Below are positions 54,247 through 64,000 of a stretch of DNA of 64,000 nucleotides, piece by piece. This DNA is from Thermothelomyces thermophilus ATCC 42464 (taxonomy: Eukaryota; Ascomycota; Sordariomycetes; Sordariales; Chaetomiaceae). A program made the position numbers and the translations under genes. The notes under the pieces were generated by a model, which saw only the letters and a program-made list of their open reading frames with translations, did not search any database and was not told the origin of the DNA. Each line of letters starts with the position of its first letter. The first letter of the stretch is position 1. Location: assembly GCF_000226095.1 (NCBI RefSeq), contig NC_016475.1:4646209-4710208 (forward strand), in the 5' to 3' direction.

Positions 54247-56079
54247 ATGATGCATCTCTGGGAACTGGTGCGTCTGGCAGCCAGGTTGCTAGGCCTTTCT
54301 GTCGCCCTCGCTTCATTGGTATTGGTCAATATCGCCATCTATCGACTCTTCTTTCATCCTCTGGCACAGATCCCGGGACCGAGACTCGCCGCCATCTCCA
54401 ATGTTTGGCAGGCGCGCCATGTGCGAGACGGCCGCGCCCGAGAGTTGGGCAAGACGTTGCACAGGCAATACGGGCCCATGGTCCGCGTAGGGCCCAACGA
54501 GGTTTGGTTCGATTCCGAGGAAGCATTTAGGGAAATCTACAGTAAGGTTCTGGTCCTTTTGAATCTAGCCTCCAGGGATATCACAGTAAAATCACGGAAA
54601 AACTGACGGCTTACAGGCGCCGGTCATGGCTATGAGAAGTCAGACTTCTACCGTGCGTGACAACCTAATTAATCATCCCCTATGGCATAATGCCTCACCA
54701 ATAATACTTATTTCGTCGATTTAGTGGCAACGGCCCTGAACAAACCACGCCTCGACTGGAAACTCCGTCCTCATTTTCCTGACACACTCGACTTTCTCTC
54801 CGAGTTCGATGTTAAGCGGTACAGAATGCAAAGGCGACTTATTGGGCCGCTATATCAGGCACCTAGTCTCCGGAGATTTGAGTCGGCCGTCGATCGCGTC
54901 GTTGCTGCTGCCATTACCGAGCTGAAGGCCTTGGATGGTGCGGAAGTTGACTTGAAGGAATGGATGCACATCATTGCCGTCGAATGTCTTGGGGCCGTCG
55001 TTCTCTCATGGTCGCCTCGATACATCCAGGCACGCTCCGATGGTGGTACCAGCACCCAGAGTTACCTCGGCTGGAAACGAAAGAGCGTGTTCGGCCTGTT
55101 TCCTACCGTCACTAGGCTGTCGTTCATCTCTAAGACGTTGAGTCGAGTGTTTGCCAATATCTGGGGGGTGACTTTCAAGACGCCCAAGGGTTTCAAGCCC
55201 TTCTTTACGGTGAGTGTTGGTGCTGTTTCTTTCTTTCTTTTTTTTCATCCTCTCACAGTTTGCTGACCTCCTGCCAAGCCTGTGTATCAAAAGACGTCCA
55301 AAAGAATCGCCAATGCCCTTCGGTCACCGTCTCACCCGGGTGGTAAACGAAGAGCCATCAACGACCTGCTCGAGAATCTAATCTCCTTACACAAAGAGAG
55401 GCCCGAGTTCAATGAGACCTATCTGCGCCGACTCGCCGTGACCAATTTCGGTGCCGGTCACGAGACTATGTGCTCAGCACTAACCGCGGCCATGGCCATG
55501 ATTGGGTCTCATCACGGGGTCCGACGCAGGGTCGCGGAAGAGGTCCGCAGCGACCCCGACGCCTCTGAAGCCGACAACGGACTCCGTTTACGCTACACTC
55601 GAGCCAGCATCAAGGAAGCCCAGCGGTTACACCCCGTCATTGGGATGTCACTTTCGCGCAAGGTGCCCCAAGGCGGTACTTTGCTTCACGGTCTCTATTT
55701 CCCCGCCGGTACCACGGTCGGGTGCAATCCCGTGGCGTTACACCGGAATCCTAACATCTTTGGAGAAGATGCAGGAAGATACAACCCAGACAGATGGTTG
55801 CAGGACGACGGTGTGGTTCGGCGAATGGAGAGGTTCAATCTCACATGGGGAGGAGGAGCCCGATCTTGTCCCGGCAGACATCTCGCCGAGCTGGTCGTGC
55901 ACAAAGTAGTTCCCGCGCTCTTCAAGGAATTTGACATTGAGATCACGGCGATGCCTGAGGAAACCGAGATGCCATCCTATTTTATGGCCATGATGACAGG
56001 GGTCAAAGCAAAGTTTCATCGGGTGCCACACAAGACAGGGAACAAGACAGGGAACAGTAGTGTCGAAGTGCACGACTAA
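54247..56079 (+). CDS. Cytochrome P450 monooxygenase
   Basis: Exons 54247-54541, 54617-54652, 54725-55209 and 55279-56079, giving 538 residues with all phases fitting. An N-terminal membrane anchor (LLGLSVALASLVLVNIAIY) is followed by the proline hinge IPGPRLAAISN. The I-helix is FGAGHETMCSAL (A/G-G-x-E-T), the K-helix EAQR lies in SIKEAQRLHPVIGMSLSR, and a PDRW motif follows. The heme-binding loop is WGGGARSCPGRHLAE, where the Cys ligates heme. Trp stands where Phe is usual in FxxGxRxCxG, a variant known in pisatin demethylase-like fungal P450s. ER membrane, electrons from P450 reductase. The overall pattern resembles the CYP57/benzoate-4-hydroxylase-like group, but the substrate cannot be inferred. 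The second exon is only 36 bp. Confidence 0.9.
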
Positions 56080-56820
56080 TGGGTTGGTGGGCACCTATGT
56101 CCATAAGTAGCTATCGTACATCATAGAAGGAGAATTGGAATGCTAGGATTTTCATATTTTGTCCTTTTTACCTGGTTATTCATGATTCGCACATGCTTAG
56201 AGCACTTGGCTCGATGCATTGGAGGCATAATTACTCCGTACCTGTTCATAAGACGTATTTAACAAGCAAGCCTGGGCTGAATGGCTTTCACAGTATCCAC
56301 ATATTAATTATCAAGAGGGAGCCATGTCGTAAGATGCCAGCGCCAATTGTGCAAAAAGCACCTGATCTTATGACAAGATTGTAGAACTCTGCGAGGGATA
56401 TGGATTTTCCTATGCTGACGTTTCTTGCTACTTGTGGCGTCATCGAAAGAGCAGAAGTCTCCCTAAATCGATGCCAAGACACACTCTCCCTCCAATCTAA
56501 TCATCTGTTGGATTTCCCGGGTGACCTCGACGAGCATGTGACCTCCCTAACTTTACGGCTAGCTGGCATTCTCCTTATACTTTAGCTTTGTCAGGTCAAC
56601 GCGTTGTCTCGCCCAGGGGCATCCCGGGGGTTCTAGCCCTTGACATTTGCTTTGCCACCCTGAGGTCATAGGCGAGGCAGTTAGAGGAGGCGAACCAAGA
56701 TATTATGTTTCGCACTCCGCTGCCATCCAGGTATCTTGCTCTCCCTGCCCTCTATACTTGGGCAGTGTCCCATAATTATTCTATTCTCCATCAGCGCCAG
56801 GAACACAAGATCTTACAGTA
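56080..56820. other. Intergenic, nothing recognised
   Basis: No coding signal supported between the P450 and the next small gene. Confidence 0.5.
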
Positions 56821-57275
56821 ATGTTTGGGCTAAGGCGAGGAATCGCAGCATTGCAGCGACAGACTGGAGGGGGTTTCTCCTCCAGCAATAATGCCCTCAT
56901 TAAGAACCCTGCCAGCAGACCAAAATCGACACAACGCAATTGGTCATCGTTTCCTGGGAAAAATAAAAATAAGGATGATATGGGTGGTCCTGGCGGACAG
57001 GAGCATTTTCCCGAAAGCACGGCTTTGAGAAGGTACGATCCGCGAGGACCATACGTCGTTGAAATCCAGTACAGAGGGAAACTCTAACGGTGACTAGAAA
57101 ATTCAGGATGACTACCATGTACGGAGTCTTAGCAGCCTGCGTTATTCTTGCCGGAACAAGAATGGTTAGGCGATATGCGAACCCAACCGCGGGATATGTT
57201 CTGGTACACGACTCGTCCAAGGGAGAGTTGGACGATGTAAAGTATATCAAGGAATCTGAGCTTCCACGAAAGTGA
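56821..57275 (+). CDS. Small mitochondrial-type single-pass membrane protein
   Basis: Exons 56821-57032 and 57107-57275, giving 126 residues. The intron (GTACGA...ATTCAG) joins ALRR to MTTMYGVLAAC in phase. The N-terminus MFGLRRGIAALQRQTGGGFS is Arg-rich, free of acidic residues and amphipathic, like a mitochondrial targeting peptide. A Lys/Asn-rich linker with a Gly-rich MGGPGGQEHF follows. One hydrophobic helix (YGVLAACVILAGTRM) and a charged tail ending ESELPRK close the protein. I do not recognise a family. The layout is that of small inner-membrane assembly or complex-subunit proteins. The reading frame would stop at 57084 without splicing, so the intron call matters. Confidence 0.5.
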
Positions 57276-58059
57276 AAGTCGGACATTCTTTTACGACTAA
57301 TACATGAATCTATTGTAATGTATCTATCAAACTATCGTAGGGTCGCATATAATAGCCTTAGAGGCTCCGATATGCTATACTTGTTACAGCATTTGACTGT
57401 CTGTGGGTCAGATCTGACTGACCCACCAACAGGGATGACGAGCCAGGGTCAACATGTATTTAGACAGCACCTCTGAGTGCCTCTGGCACTTAGAACAATC
57501 AACGCTTTTATCACCTACTTCTGCAGACCGTAACAGTTGGTCCAGGAGTGCCGCCCACGGCGCGAATACCGCTGTGGTGTCGTACATTTGCAGCCGTTCT
57601 GAGCTGTACTGATTGCAGCCACCGAGCTGTAGCAATACTAGGGCTGCAAACTTCAAGAAATTATTCGTAAATAATCGCGATAGTAGAGACTGATGTGTCA
57701 CACGCAACGATGAATTTCCAATACGTTCTTGGCCTTAAATGAACTTGTAGTTGGATTGGTCAGTTTTGACAACATCGGTAAGGTTGGTTCCGAGAAGTTC
57801 AGCTCTCTTGATCCAAGCCTACCGAGTGAATTAGCATAATACTCCAAACGCAGACAGCAGTGTAGGCCTTATATCGACCAGCTTCTGGTCAGGATGCTGC
57901 TGGCGGCTCAAAATAAGTAGCGTGGTAAAATTGTTGGACTGAACCAAAGAGAGCTCGCGGGTGTAGTCTGTTTCCATCAGCTGTTTAAACCCTCTTCATA
58001 AAGCGGGAAGACATCATCATCATCATCATCATTCCCCCCACGCAGTTATACCTGGCTTG
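57276..58059. other. Intergenic, CAT microsatellite
   Basis: (CAT)7 at 58012-58032. A 99-codon minus frame at 57408-57707 has no motif. No gene supported. Confidence 0.5.
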
Positions 58060-59173
58060 ACCCAGAGAAGGGCTTCAAGCTGTGGCACCAGATCGAAGAA
58101 CTCTTGGCGACCATGAGCACGTCGCCGTTGCCCAGCCTAGAAACGACATGCACCGTCGGTTACCTCGTCCACTACGACCAGTTCCGCCTAGATGCTAAGG
58201 TCGGCTTTGCCGACCAGCTCTACCAGCTGATCCTGGCGAGAGAGGCGATTCTGTGCCTCGCGAGCTCCCAGAGCAGCTGGCACGGCGGCATTACGGCGCG
58301 CATTGTCTACGACATGGTCGTCGCCGAGCTGTGGAGTGACTCGCGCAGGTGAGAAGATCGACCTCTGCATCTTGGACTGGATGTACGGGTCCTCCCGGGT
58401 GCCGTCTTCTCGCACGCCACCATCGCTGCCCTCTATGCCATGTCGGCTATGCTACGTAACCGACTCTCTCCCGCCGCCGTCCAAGTGCGCGAGGGCCGAT
58501 AATTATGGCGTCGTTTACCCGCAAGCCTCGTACTGGGGCGTGCGTTCCGTGGTTGGCAAGGTCCTGGCGCCCTTGTCCGCTGCGTCGGCGTCTGCTTCTC
58601 CTTCTGCTGGGGCATCATCAGACGGCAGCGAAAGCGGCATCAAATGTCTGGGCGGTTGGGTCGGGCCATGCCCGTCGCCTGCACTCCCTGAATCTACGTT
58701 TGGGATCATTGTCGAGGTGCAAGCCCGCCACACCAACCTCAAGTAACATTGATCCGGACCATCTCTAGAATCGCGACAGCGCCGCAGCCTTCGTTACCCA
58801 GAGAAAGCGAGGAACCACCGCCGGGGCGACTCCGGAATGGACCGAGCCGGTTACGCCGCCGGCGTCCACCGACTCGGCGAGACTGCAGACTCTAAGGCTG
58901 ATCAAAGTCGATCACTTGGACACACCAGCGGGCGCCAACAACAACAACCGGGCACCTCGGTACCGGGCCCGCCTCGACTTCCTTTTAGTGCGGAGCAAGA
59001 TCACCGTGTCCGTCTTACTGCACGCCAACAGCGTCTTCGTGGCCGCGCCCAAGTGCGGCGGGGCAGGGCCAGGCGCCCACCGGGTCGATCCGCGCAGTGT
59101 AGCCGCGTACACCTTTCGGGTGCTTACCATCGAGGACCTACCGCGGGCGGAGCCTGAGTGCATTAACCTTTAA
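58060..59173 (+). pseudogene. Decayed gene of unknown family
   Basis: Coding-like, GC-rich sequence in shifting frames. 58060-58350 reads LDPEKGFKLWHQIEELLATM then TCTVGYLVHYDQFRLDAKVG and ARIVYDMVVAELWSDSR. 58330-58746 in another frame reads EKIDLCILDWMYGSS and later YGVVYPQASYWGVRSVV and STFGIIVEVQARH. 58916-59173 reads YRARLDFLLVRSKITVSV...VAAYTFRVLTIEDLPRAEP to a stop. At least two frameshifts are needed to connect them. There is no visible RIP bias, so decay is by indels. Alternatively some gaps are introns: one GT site follows DSRR at 58349. I do not recognise the family. Confidence 0.4.
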
Positions 59174-59566
59174 TTGTCAGCAAGATAAATATTAGAGGAT
59201 TGGCCCTTCACATAGAAGTAAAGCTTCTTTTGTCGCTCTTCAATGTTATTATTGATTTCGGAAACTCTGCTATTTGAGCTTCGCTTCAATGAAACTGAGA
59301 AACTTTTTACGTGCGATCGTTATTACCGTGACTCAGAGTATTTATTCGCGGATAATTCCGCAACCATCTTCCGCCCAAGAGCCTGACAGGTGTCCTCAGG
59401 TGTTGACAGGTGCGAATAAACGTTGCGAAGTTGTCAGAAAGCCAAGGCGCGGTCTCGCTCGAACTTGCATGCTTCAGTACTCTCTTCTCAAAAACTGCGC
59501 CAGTTGCTCTATGCCTTGCTCTCGGCCTTCCAATTCTACAGGAACGTCTCTGGTAATAAAACCACC
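59174..59566. other. Intergenic, nothing recognised
   Basis: AT-rich 59180-59360, presumed promoter of the next gene. Confidence 0.45.
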
Positions 59567-61439
59567 ATGGGCGACCATGGTGACCGTGGCCATCTTGGGC
59601 TTTATCCTCGCTGCGGCCTCTGTACAGATTTGATATTCCGGCATGAAAGAGTCATAGCGCGTATGCTGCTAAGGCCATTCCCATCTCTTCATATCTCTTT
59701 TCTATATGCTAAGTCGCACTTGTAGTCTTTGGAAACCAGGATTCGACCTCGTATCGTGGCCATACCCGGCCTTTCCCCTTCCCGCAACAAGGCTACAGCC
59801 GTACAAGGATCGATGGCTATTTGCTATGTCGCCGTCCTGACTGCTATCGCTGCGCAGCTTCGCCCGAGTTCGTTCCAGTCCACCAAGAGTGCTTCGAGAT
59901 CTTTCGGCAGCGATGTTCGGTCCCGGATGCCTTGCATCGCCTCTGGGTCTTGGCCGCTTGGAGAAGTCCGTGGCGCCGAGCCCAGCCCATCAATTTCTCA
60001 AACAGCCTGGTCGACGTGCCGATTTTGAGGACGATATGCCAACTTTGCGGATTGCCGCCTCTGCACACATTACCGCAGGAGATACTTGAGATAATTCGCC
60101 ATTACTCCGAACATCTGCTGCTGTGGAGATGTGATCCAGTTTTTCGAGTAGCCGCCCAAATCTCAGCTACAGCTCCCGAGCCTCTCCTCACAGTTCCTCT
60201 CTGCAACCTCCATTCCTGGGAGCGTAATGGGATGCTCCAACGTGTCACGGCATCTCAGTCGCCCCTCCCAACGCTAAGGTTAACCATCGACTCTAGCGGC
60301 ATTAGCAAGGTCGAACGCCTTCTTGATCGGCCGAAGTACAAAGGGGAGTGTACCAGTCGGTTCGTATTTATCGTCATACAAGACGACTCCGCCGTGGGAG
60401 TCAAAGCACAACTCAAGGTATGAACCTCTGACTAAAGTGTCTGCTAATGCCTATGTCGCTAACCATCTTTGAGTTGTAGGATGGATGCTTGCGTCTTGTA
60501 TTCCCACACCGGCCCTCTTTTCAACTCTGGAATACACCTACCCCACCAAGTCTCGCTCTTTGTCGAGCATACCCCGCCGATATTACTCGCTGCCAAAATT
60601 TTCATGCCGTTGAAATGGACAAGATAACTGGCCTTACCTTCTTTTTCTCTGGCGGCTGCTTGTTCGGCATTCACGTTCATCGCCTCCGAGGATCTAGCGC
60701 CATAGACTCTTACATTCGGGCTTTCTCCAACCGACGACGCCGAAGTATTGTTTGGCTCTATGTACCTATCTCAACGAGAGATCGTCTCCTTCTTATCGGC
60801 ATCCGAGAGGGGCTACAGAGCCGGACCCAAAGCATTGTTATTCGGACCAAGCTCGTCGGTGACGTCTTTGTCGGTATGCAATGGAATGGCACTGTCAGGG
60901 ATAGCAGCCTGGGTGCCTCCCCTCCGTTGACAATGGTCTACGGTGAACCGAAGGAAGGCAACCCGGTTTCCTTCTTCGCAGCATACTGCAGAACACCGGC
61001 TGATACAGGTCTCTCCAAGCCGTTTCGCTTGCCAAACCCGTATGGTAGTCCTCTCGGCGACGAGGCCTACTTCTCATGGGCCCCGCTAAGTGGCGTTTCT
61101 TCAACGCTGGTCTTTTATGACAAGAGCAATGGGGCTTGTAGAGGCATTCTCCTCCGTTACGAAAATGGGGGTTCCCGAGCCGTTGGCCAGTGCCGCCTCC
61201 AAGTAGACCCTACAGAGGAAGTCGCTCAACCAGTCCGGTTTTGTTTCCGTGTCGATTCATGTCCTGGGCGCTTTAACCGCGATCATTATATAGCGCGTGC
61301 GAAGTTCAAACAAACCCGTCAAGCTTGTGAGACGGTGGAAGACGAGGCATGGGAGTGTCGTCAGTTGGAGGGTTTGATTAAGTTCTGGTTCACCCCTGAA
61401 TCATGTTTTATAGCCATCGACGATCGCATTGGAGTTTGA
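59567..61439 (+). CDS. CXXC plus F-box-like protein of unknown function
   Basis: Exons 59567-59660, 59726-60417 and 60480-61439, giving 581 residues. Both introns (GTATGC...TTGTAG and GTATGA...TTGTAG) keep phase. The ATG at 59567 starts MGDHGDRGHLGLYPRCGLCT. Two cysteine pairs, CGLC in exon 1 and CRRPDCYRC just after the first junction, may bind zinc. HQECFEIFRQRC follows. An F-box-like helix LHTLPQEILEIIRHYSEHLLLWRC lies at about residue 115-140. The remaining 440 residues are beta-rich with repeated blocks (SIVWLYVPIS, FVGMQWNGT, TLVFYDKSNG, FWFTPESCFIA), perhaps a propeller or lectin-like fold. F-box proteins usually pair with Skp1 in ubiquitin ligases. The assignment is by pattern only. 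I know similar uncharacterised proteins as lineage-specific families in ascomycetes. Confidence 0.7.
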
Positions 61440-62005
61440 AACTCTTAACCCCTATGAGAGCAGCAATAATACTTAATTTCACAAGCCTCTATCAACCGAA
61501 ATCGAATCACTAGGGAAGCAACTTAGCATTCCAAGATCATAGGGGTAGTAGTAATGAGGTCAAGAAGAGAAAGACAGGGGGATCAAAGATCGAATTGAGC
61601 TACCGCCGAGAGAAAGGCGACTTAAACGATGAGCAGTAACGAAACCAAATGGAGTTAAAAAAAGGATAAGCGAATTCCCCATGAAACTGTGGAGTTGGTA
61701 AACTATTGTCAACCAAGCTTTTTGGTCCAGGAGACCGTTTTCTATCCATGACGATCGGCCCACACTGTTTGGTTGTCTCGCTTTTCCTCGATCCAATCAT
61801 CCTCTGTTGAGAACTGTGTATAGCTGTCTCTGTCAAAGTAAAACTCATCCTTTCTCAGAGTGTACGAGACCTCAGTGACCCGTAGCTCCACTTCTCTTCG
61901 ATCATCCCTTCCTTATCATCTTACCAACGCTTAGGCGCCGGCGTTCTGGTCGAGCTCCGCTTTAATGTGATCCCGTGATGTGTCCTGCGGTTCACCACTA
62001 ATGTC
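61440..62005. other. Intergenic, nothing recognised
   Basis: The minus strand at 61955-62005 continues the downstream gene in frame after its TGA (DISGEPQDTSRDHIKAEL to a stop near 61935). Otherwise no signal. Confidence 0.45.
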
Positions 62006-62746
62006 TCAAGCGAATCTTTCATTTCCAGACCCGTAGCTAATCCCGTGTTCGTCCTGGTTAAGGTCCATAGGGAGTGGGGCGGCTGCCATCGGAACAATAT
62101 CTCCTTGCTGACGGCGAGCATCCAACTGAGCAACCTCGTTATCGTGCCAGTTGACGGGGAGCGTTGCGTTAGCCGGCCGGGGTGATGGAGAATTGCGGAG
62201 CAACTCTGCCGGGGGCGTCGTATGCTTTTTGATATACTCCAAGCCGTCGAGGATCTCGCGACCATGAGTGGAGATGTCCAGGTATTCGCTTTGCTCTGGC
62301 AAGCCCAATCCCCCATCGGAAGGGACAAATGGTATGAGGAAATCGCTACTACCGGAAAATATCCATAACCGTGCCGCACTACCAACGCAGGTCATGGTCC
62401 AGATAGGCTCAAGCCCAGTTTCAATATAATATGCGCACGCAGCAGTGAACGCCTGATATTCCACTTCTTCGATATCGGTACGCGAGGCGCTCGCTCTCTT
62501 TGCCTCTAGAAAAAGGAGTGTCCCAATGGTTGTCGCCGTACTATCCATTTTCTCGATAACTAGATCGACGCGCCTTAGCTCGCCCGGCTGGTGTGTCGGT
62601 GGCTGCTGGGAGGAGACGATGAAGTTGTCGTCAGTGAAAACGATATGGTTGAACAAGTACTCCCACAGTCGCGTGGTCGCCCACTCAGGGTGAGTTTGAG
62701 CGTCTTGCCATAGCCGCGCAAGACGTGGATTGGTTATGACAGACAT
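62006..62746 (-). CDS. PD-(D/E)XK nuclease-like subtelomeric protein
   Basis: 246 residues, single frame, ATG at 62746. The N-terminal half has RLARLWQDA and TTRLWEYLFNHIVF helices, then RRVDLVIEKM followed by TLLFLEAKRAS. Asp61 and Glu81-x-Lys83 fit the catalytic core of the PD-(D/E)XK nuclease fold. A helix EEVEYQAFTAACAYY and strand IWTMTCVGSAARLWIF follow, as in that fold. The C-terminus is low-complexity. The frame would read on for another 23 codons if the first TGA (near 62006) were a sense codon, so it may be slightly shortened. Such genes are common and copy-variable near fungal telomeres. Whether it cuts DNA is unknown. The decayed gene at 15876 has a similar core pattern. Confidence 0.65.
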   Translation of the reverse strand: MSVITNPRLARLWQDAQTHPEWATTRLWEYLFNHIVFTDDNFIVSSQQPPTHQPGELRRVDLVIEKMDSTATTIGTLLFLEAKRASASRTDIEEVEYQAFTAACAYYIETGLEPIWTMTCVGSAARLWIFSGSSDFLIPFVPSDGGLGLPEQSEYLDISTHGREILDGLEYIKKHTTPPAELLRNSPSPRPANATLPVNWHDNEVAQLDARRQQGDIVPMAAAPLPMDLNQDEHGISYGSGNERFA

Positions 62747-63625
62747 GGTCGGCTGAGATGAGGGGTAATAAAGTGTTAGGCAAGTAATACTAAGTAATAG
62801 CTGCTACCCGAGGACGCTTTGCTGAGAATAAGGAGAACAATCTAAACGGAGAAATCTTCCAAGGGGAATTAGATCTAAGTATCTAGCTAGGTTATATTAT
62901 AATTTCAAGCTCGGCATGCTTGCTAACATGAGCATGGTTTTCTCTGTCACCCAACCTAACATTTGGAAGGCGCCCTTGGGCAGCAATACATAGGCAACCA
63001 ACTGCAAGGTGGCCTCGGTTGCATCTATATACATACAAGCCGAATAGGAGCGGGCGGTCGTTTTTCCGTTCCAAGGGCCGCGCCTTACAAAATACCTACC
63101 CCGCGCCCTACATGGTCGCAATGTGCCGGCCGGCACAGGTAACCGCTCCCAAGCCGGGCTAACCCTCCTCCCCAAGCTAGGCACCCCCTCCCCCTCCAAG
63201 TCAAGCAACCTACCCCCCTCTAAGCTAAGCAACCTGCCCCCTTAAGCTAGGCACGTGCCTAGTACCCTACCTAGTCCCGGTTAACCTATTATAGATTAAG
63301 ATAGTACTAACTCTCTATAGCACTACCTAGTATCTCTAGAACTAAACCTCTGTCTAGTTAGATAGGGAGGAGTATTAGCTTGAAATATTTAAGGCATCTA
63401 AGTGTTCGTAATCAATATAGATAAATCTAGCAGTTCGGACAGTAATAATAACAATAGCAAAGATAGTAATAGTAATATCCCTTTAGATAGATATAAAAGA
63501 GTCTACTTATATAGAAAACGAAATCCTAACTTATAAAAGAAAGAAGAATTATATCTCGTTACCTAGATCTACTATAATATATAAATATTAAAAGATATCT
63601 ATTATCTCTCTTATTACCTACCTAG
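62747..63625. other. Subtelomeric DNA without genes
   Basis: 63150-63260 has imperfect repeats of a unit like CCAAGCTAGGCA/CTAAGCTAAGCAACC separated by C-rich runs. 63290-63610 is AT-rich with RIP-like character. Confidence 0.6.
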
Positions 63626-63862
63626 TATGACAAACCCAACTCAGACTTCTTCTAAAAGGGTTCAGACGGAGGTAAATTAAGCGGGACAAGCGTACAGGTC
63701 GTCTAAGGGATTCGGTGAAGCCAAAGGGTTCACAATAACACTAGAGTTGTCTCCTACAATAGTCAGTGATGCTTAGTAAGAGTACTATGATTATAGGTTG
63801 GGTTACTATTACTAGTAAACTCCCATAGTCTACTATAACGAGTGGCTATTTATATATATAGC
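63626..63862 (-). repeat. Truncated gypsy LTR abutting the telomere
   Basis: Matches the first about 240 bp of the LTR at 4497-4949 (TATGACxAACCCAACTCAGAC onward), then stops at TATATATAGC directly before TTAGGG. The remaining U3 half is missing. Confidence 0.88.
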
Positions 63863-64000
63863 TTAGGGTTAGGGTTAGGGTTAGGGTTAGGGTTAGGGTT
63901 AGGGTTAGGGTTAGGGTTAGGGTTAGGGTTAGGGTTAGGGTTAGGGTTAGGGTTAGGGTTAGGGTTAGGGTTAGGGTTAGGGTTAGGGTTAGGGTTAGGG
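63863..64000 (+). repeat. Telomere, 23 perfect TTAGGG repeats
   Basis: 138 bp of uninterrupted TTAGGG on the plus strand running to the window end. The G-rich strand reads 5' to 3' outward, so this is the right end of a chromosome or the end of the assembled contig. Confidence 0.98.

Noticed and set aside
62897-63232. 111-codon minus-strand frame near the telomere
   Set aside because: Runs through the repetitive G/C-rich subtelomeric motifs; Gly/Leu/Arg-rich low-complexity translation without motifs.

Overview
The window is the right-hand end of a filamentous ascomycete chromosome, most likely a sordariomycete. It ends in 23 perfect TTAGGG units (63863-64000). Genes carry short GT-AG introns of about 45-145 bp, often with CTAAC-type branch sites. 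Repeats show C-to-T/G-to-A decay that turns Gln codons into TAG/TAA and Cys codons into Tyr, the signature of repeat-induced point mutation (RIP).

Region 1 (1-13659) is a nested pile of mobile elements. A chromodomain-bearing Ty3/gypsy element on the minus strand (4497-12109, matching 453-bp LTRs, 5-bp target duplication CTTAT) sits inside an older plus-strand relative (3131-4496 plus 12110-12894). Another minus-strand relative (1-3130) was inserted into that older element. The older element itself lies in the terminal repeat of an internally deleted Fot1/pogo DNA-transposon derivative (12895-13659). A cysteine-cluster ORF runs antisense between pol and the 3' LTR.

Region 2 (13.8-33.7 kb) mixes genes and decay. 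It holds a Pth11-like seven-helix receptor, a degenerate PD-(D/E)XK-like gene, a frameshifted four-LysM secreted protein, a DUF7136 secreted protein, a complete 2.9-kb Fot1-like element with 95-bp terminal inverted repeats, a 1468-residue LysM/CBM18/GH18/Hce2 chitinase, a metallophosphoesterase and a MARVEL-like membrane protein.

Region 3 (34.6-56.1 kb) is dense in small-molecule enzymes. In order it has an FAD phenol-hydroxylase-type monooxygenase, a 2-oxoglutarate/Fe(II) oxygenase, an AsaB/CmcJ-type enzyme, an M20 amidohydrolase, a secreted SnoaL-like protein, a probable PL20 lyase, an HSL-type esterase, a DUF1989 protein, an LVIVD-repeat secreted protein, a Rieske-FAD reductase and a cytochrome P450. 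No polyketide synthase, peptide synthetase, terpene synthase or pathway transcription factor is visible, so this looks like a catabolic or orphan tailoring neighbourhood.

Region 4 (56.8-64 kb) has a small mitochondrial-type protein, a decayed gene, a CXXC/F-box-like gene, a PD-(D/E)XK-like gene and low-gene subtelomeric DNA. The telomere repeats are joined directly to a truncated LTR of the same retroelement family found at the left edge. Splice sites were placed by eye from reading-frame continuity and family motifs. Family names come from motif recognition, not from a search.
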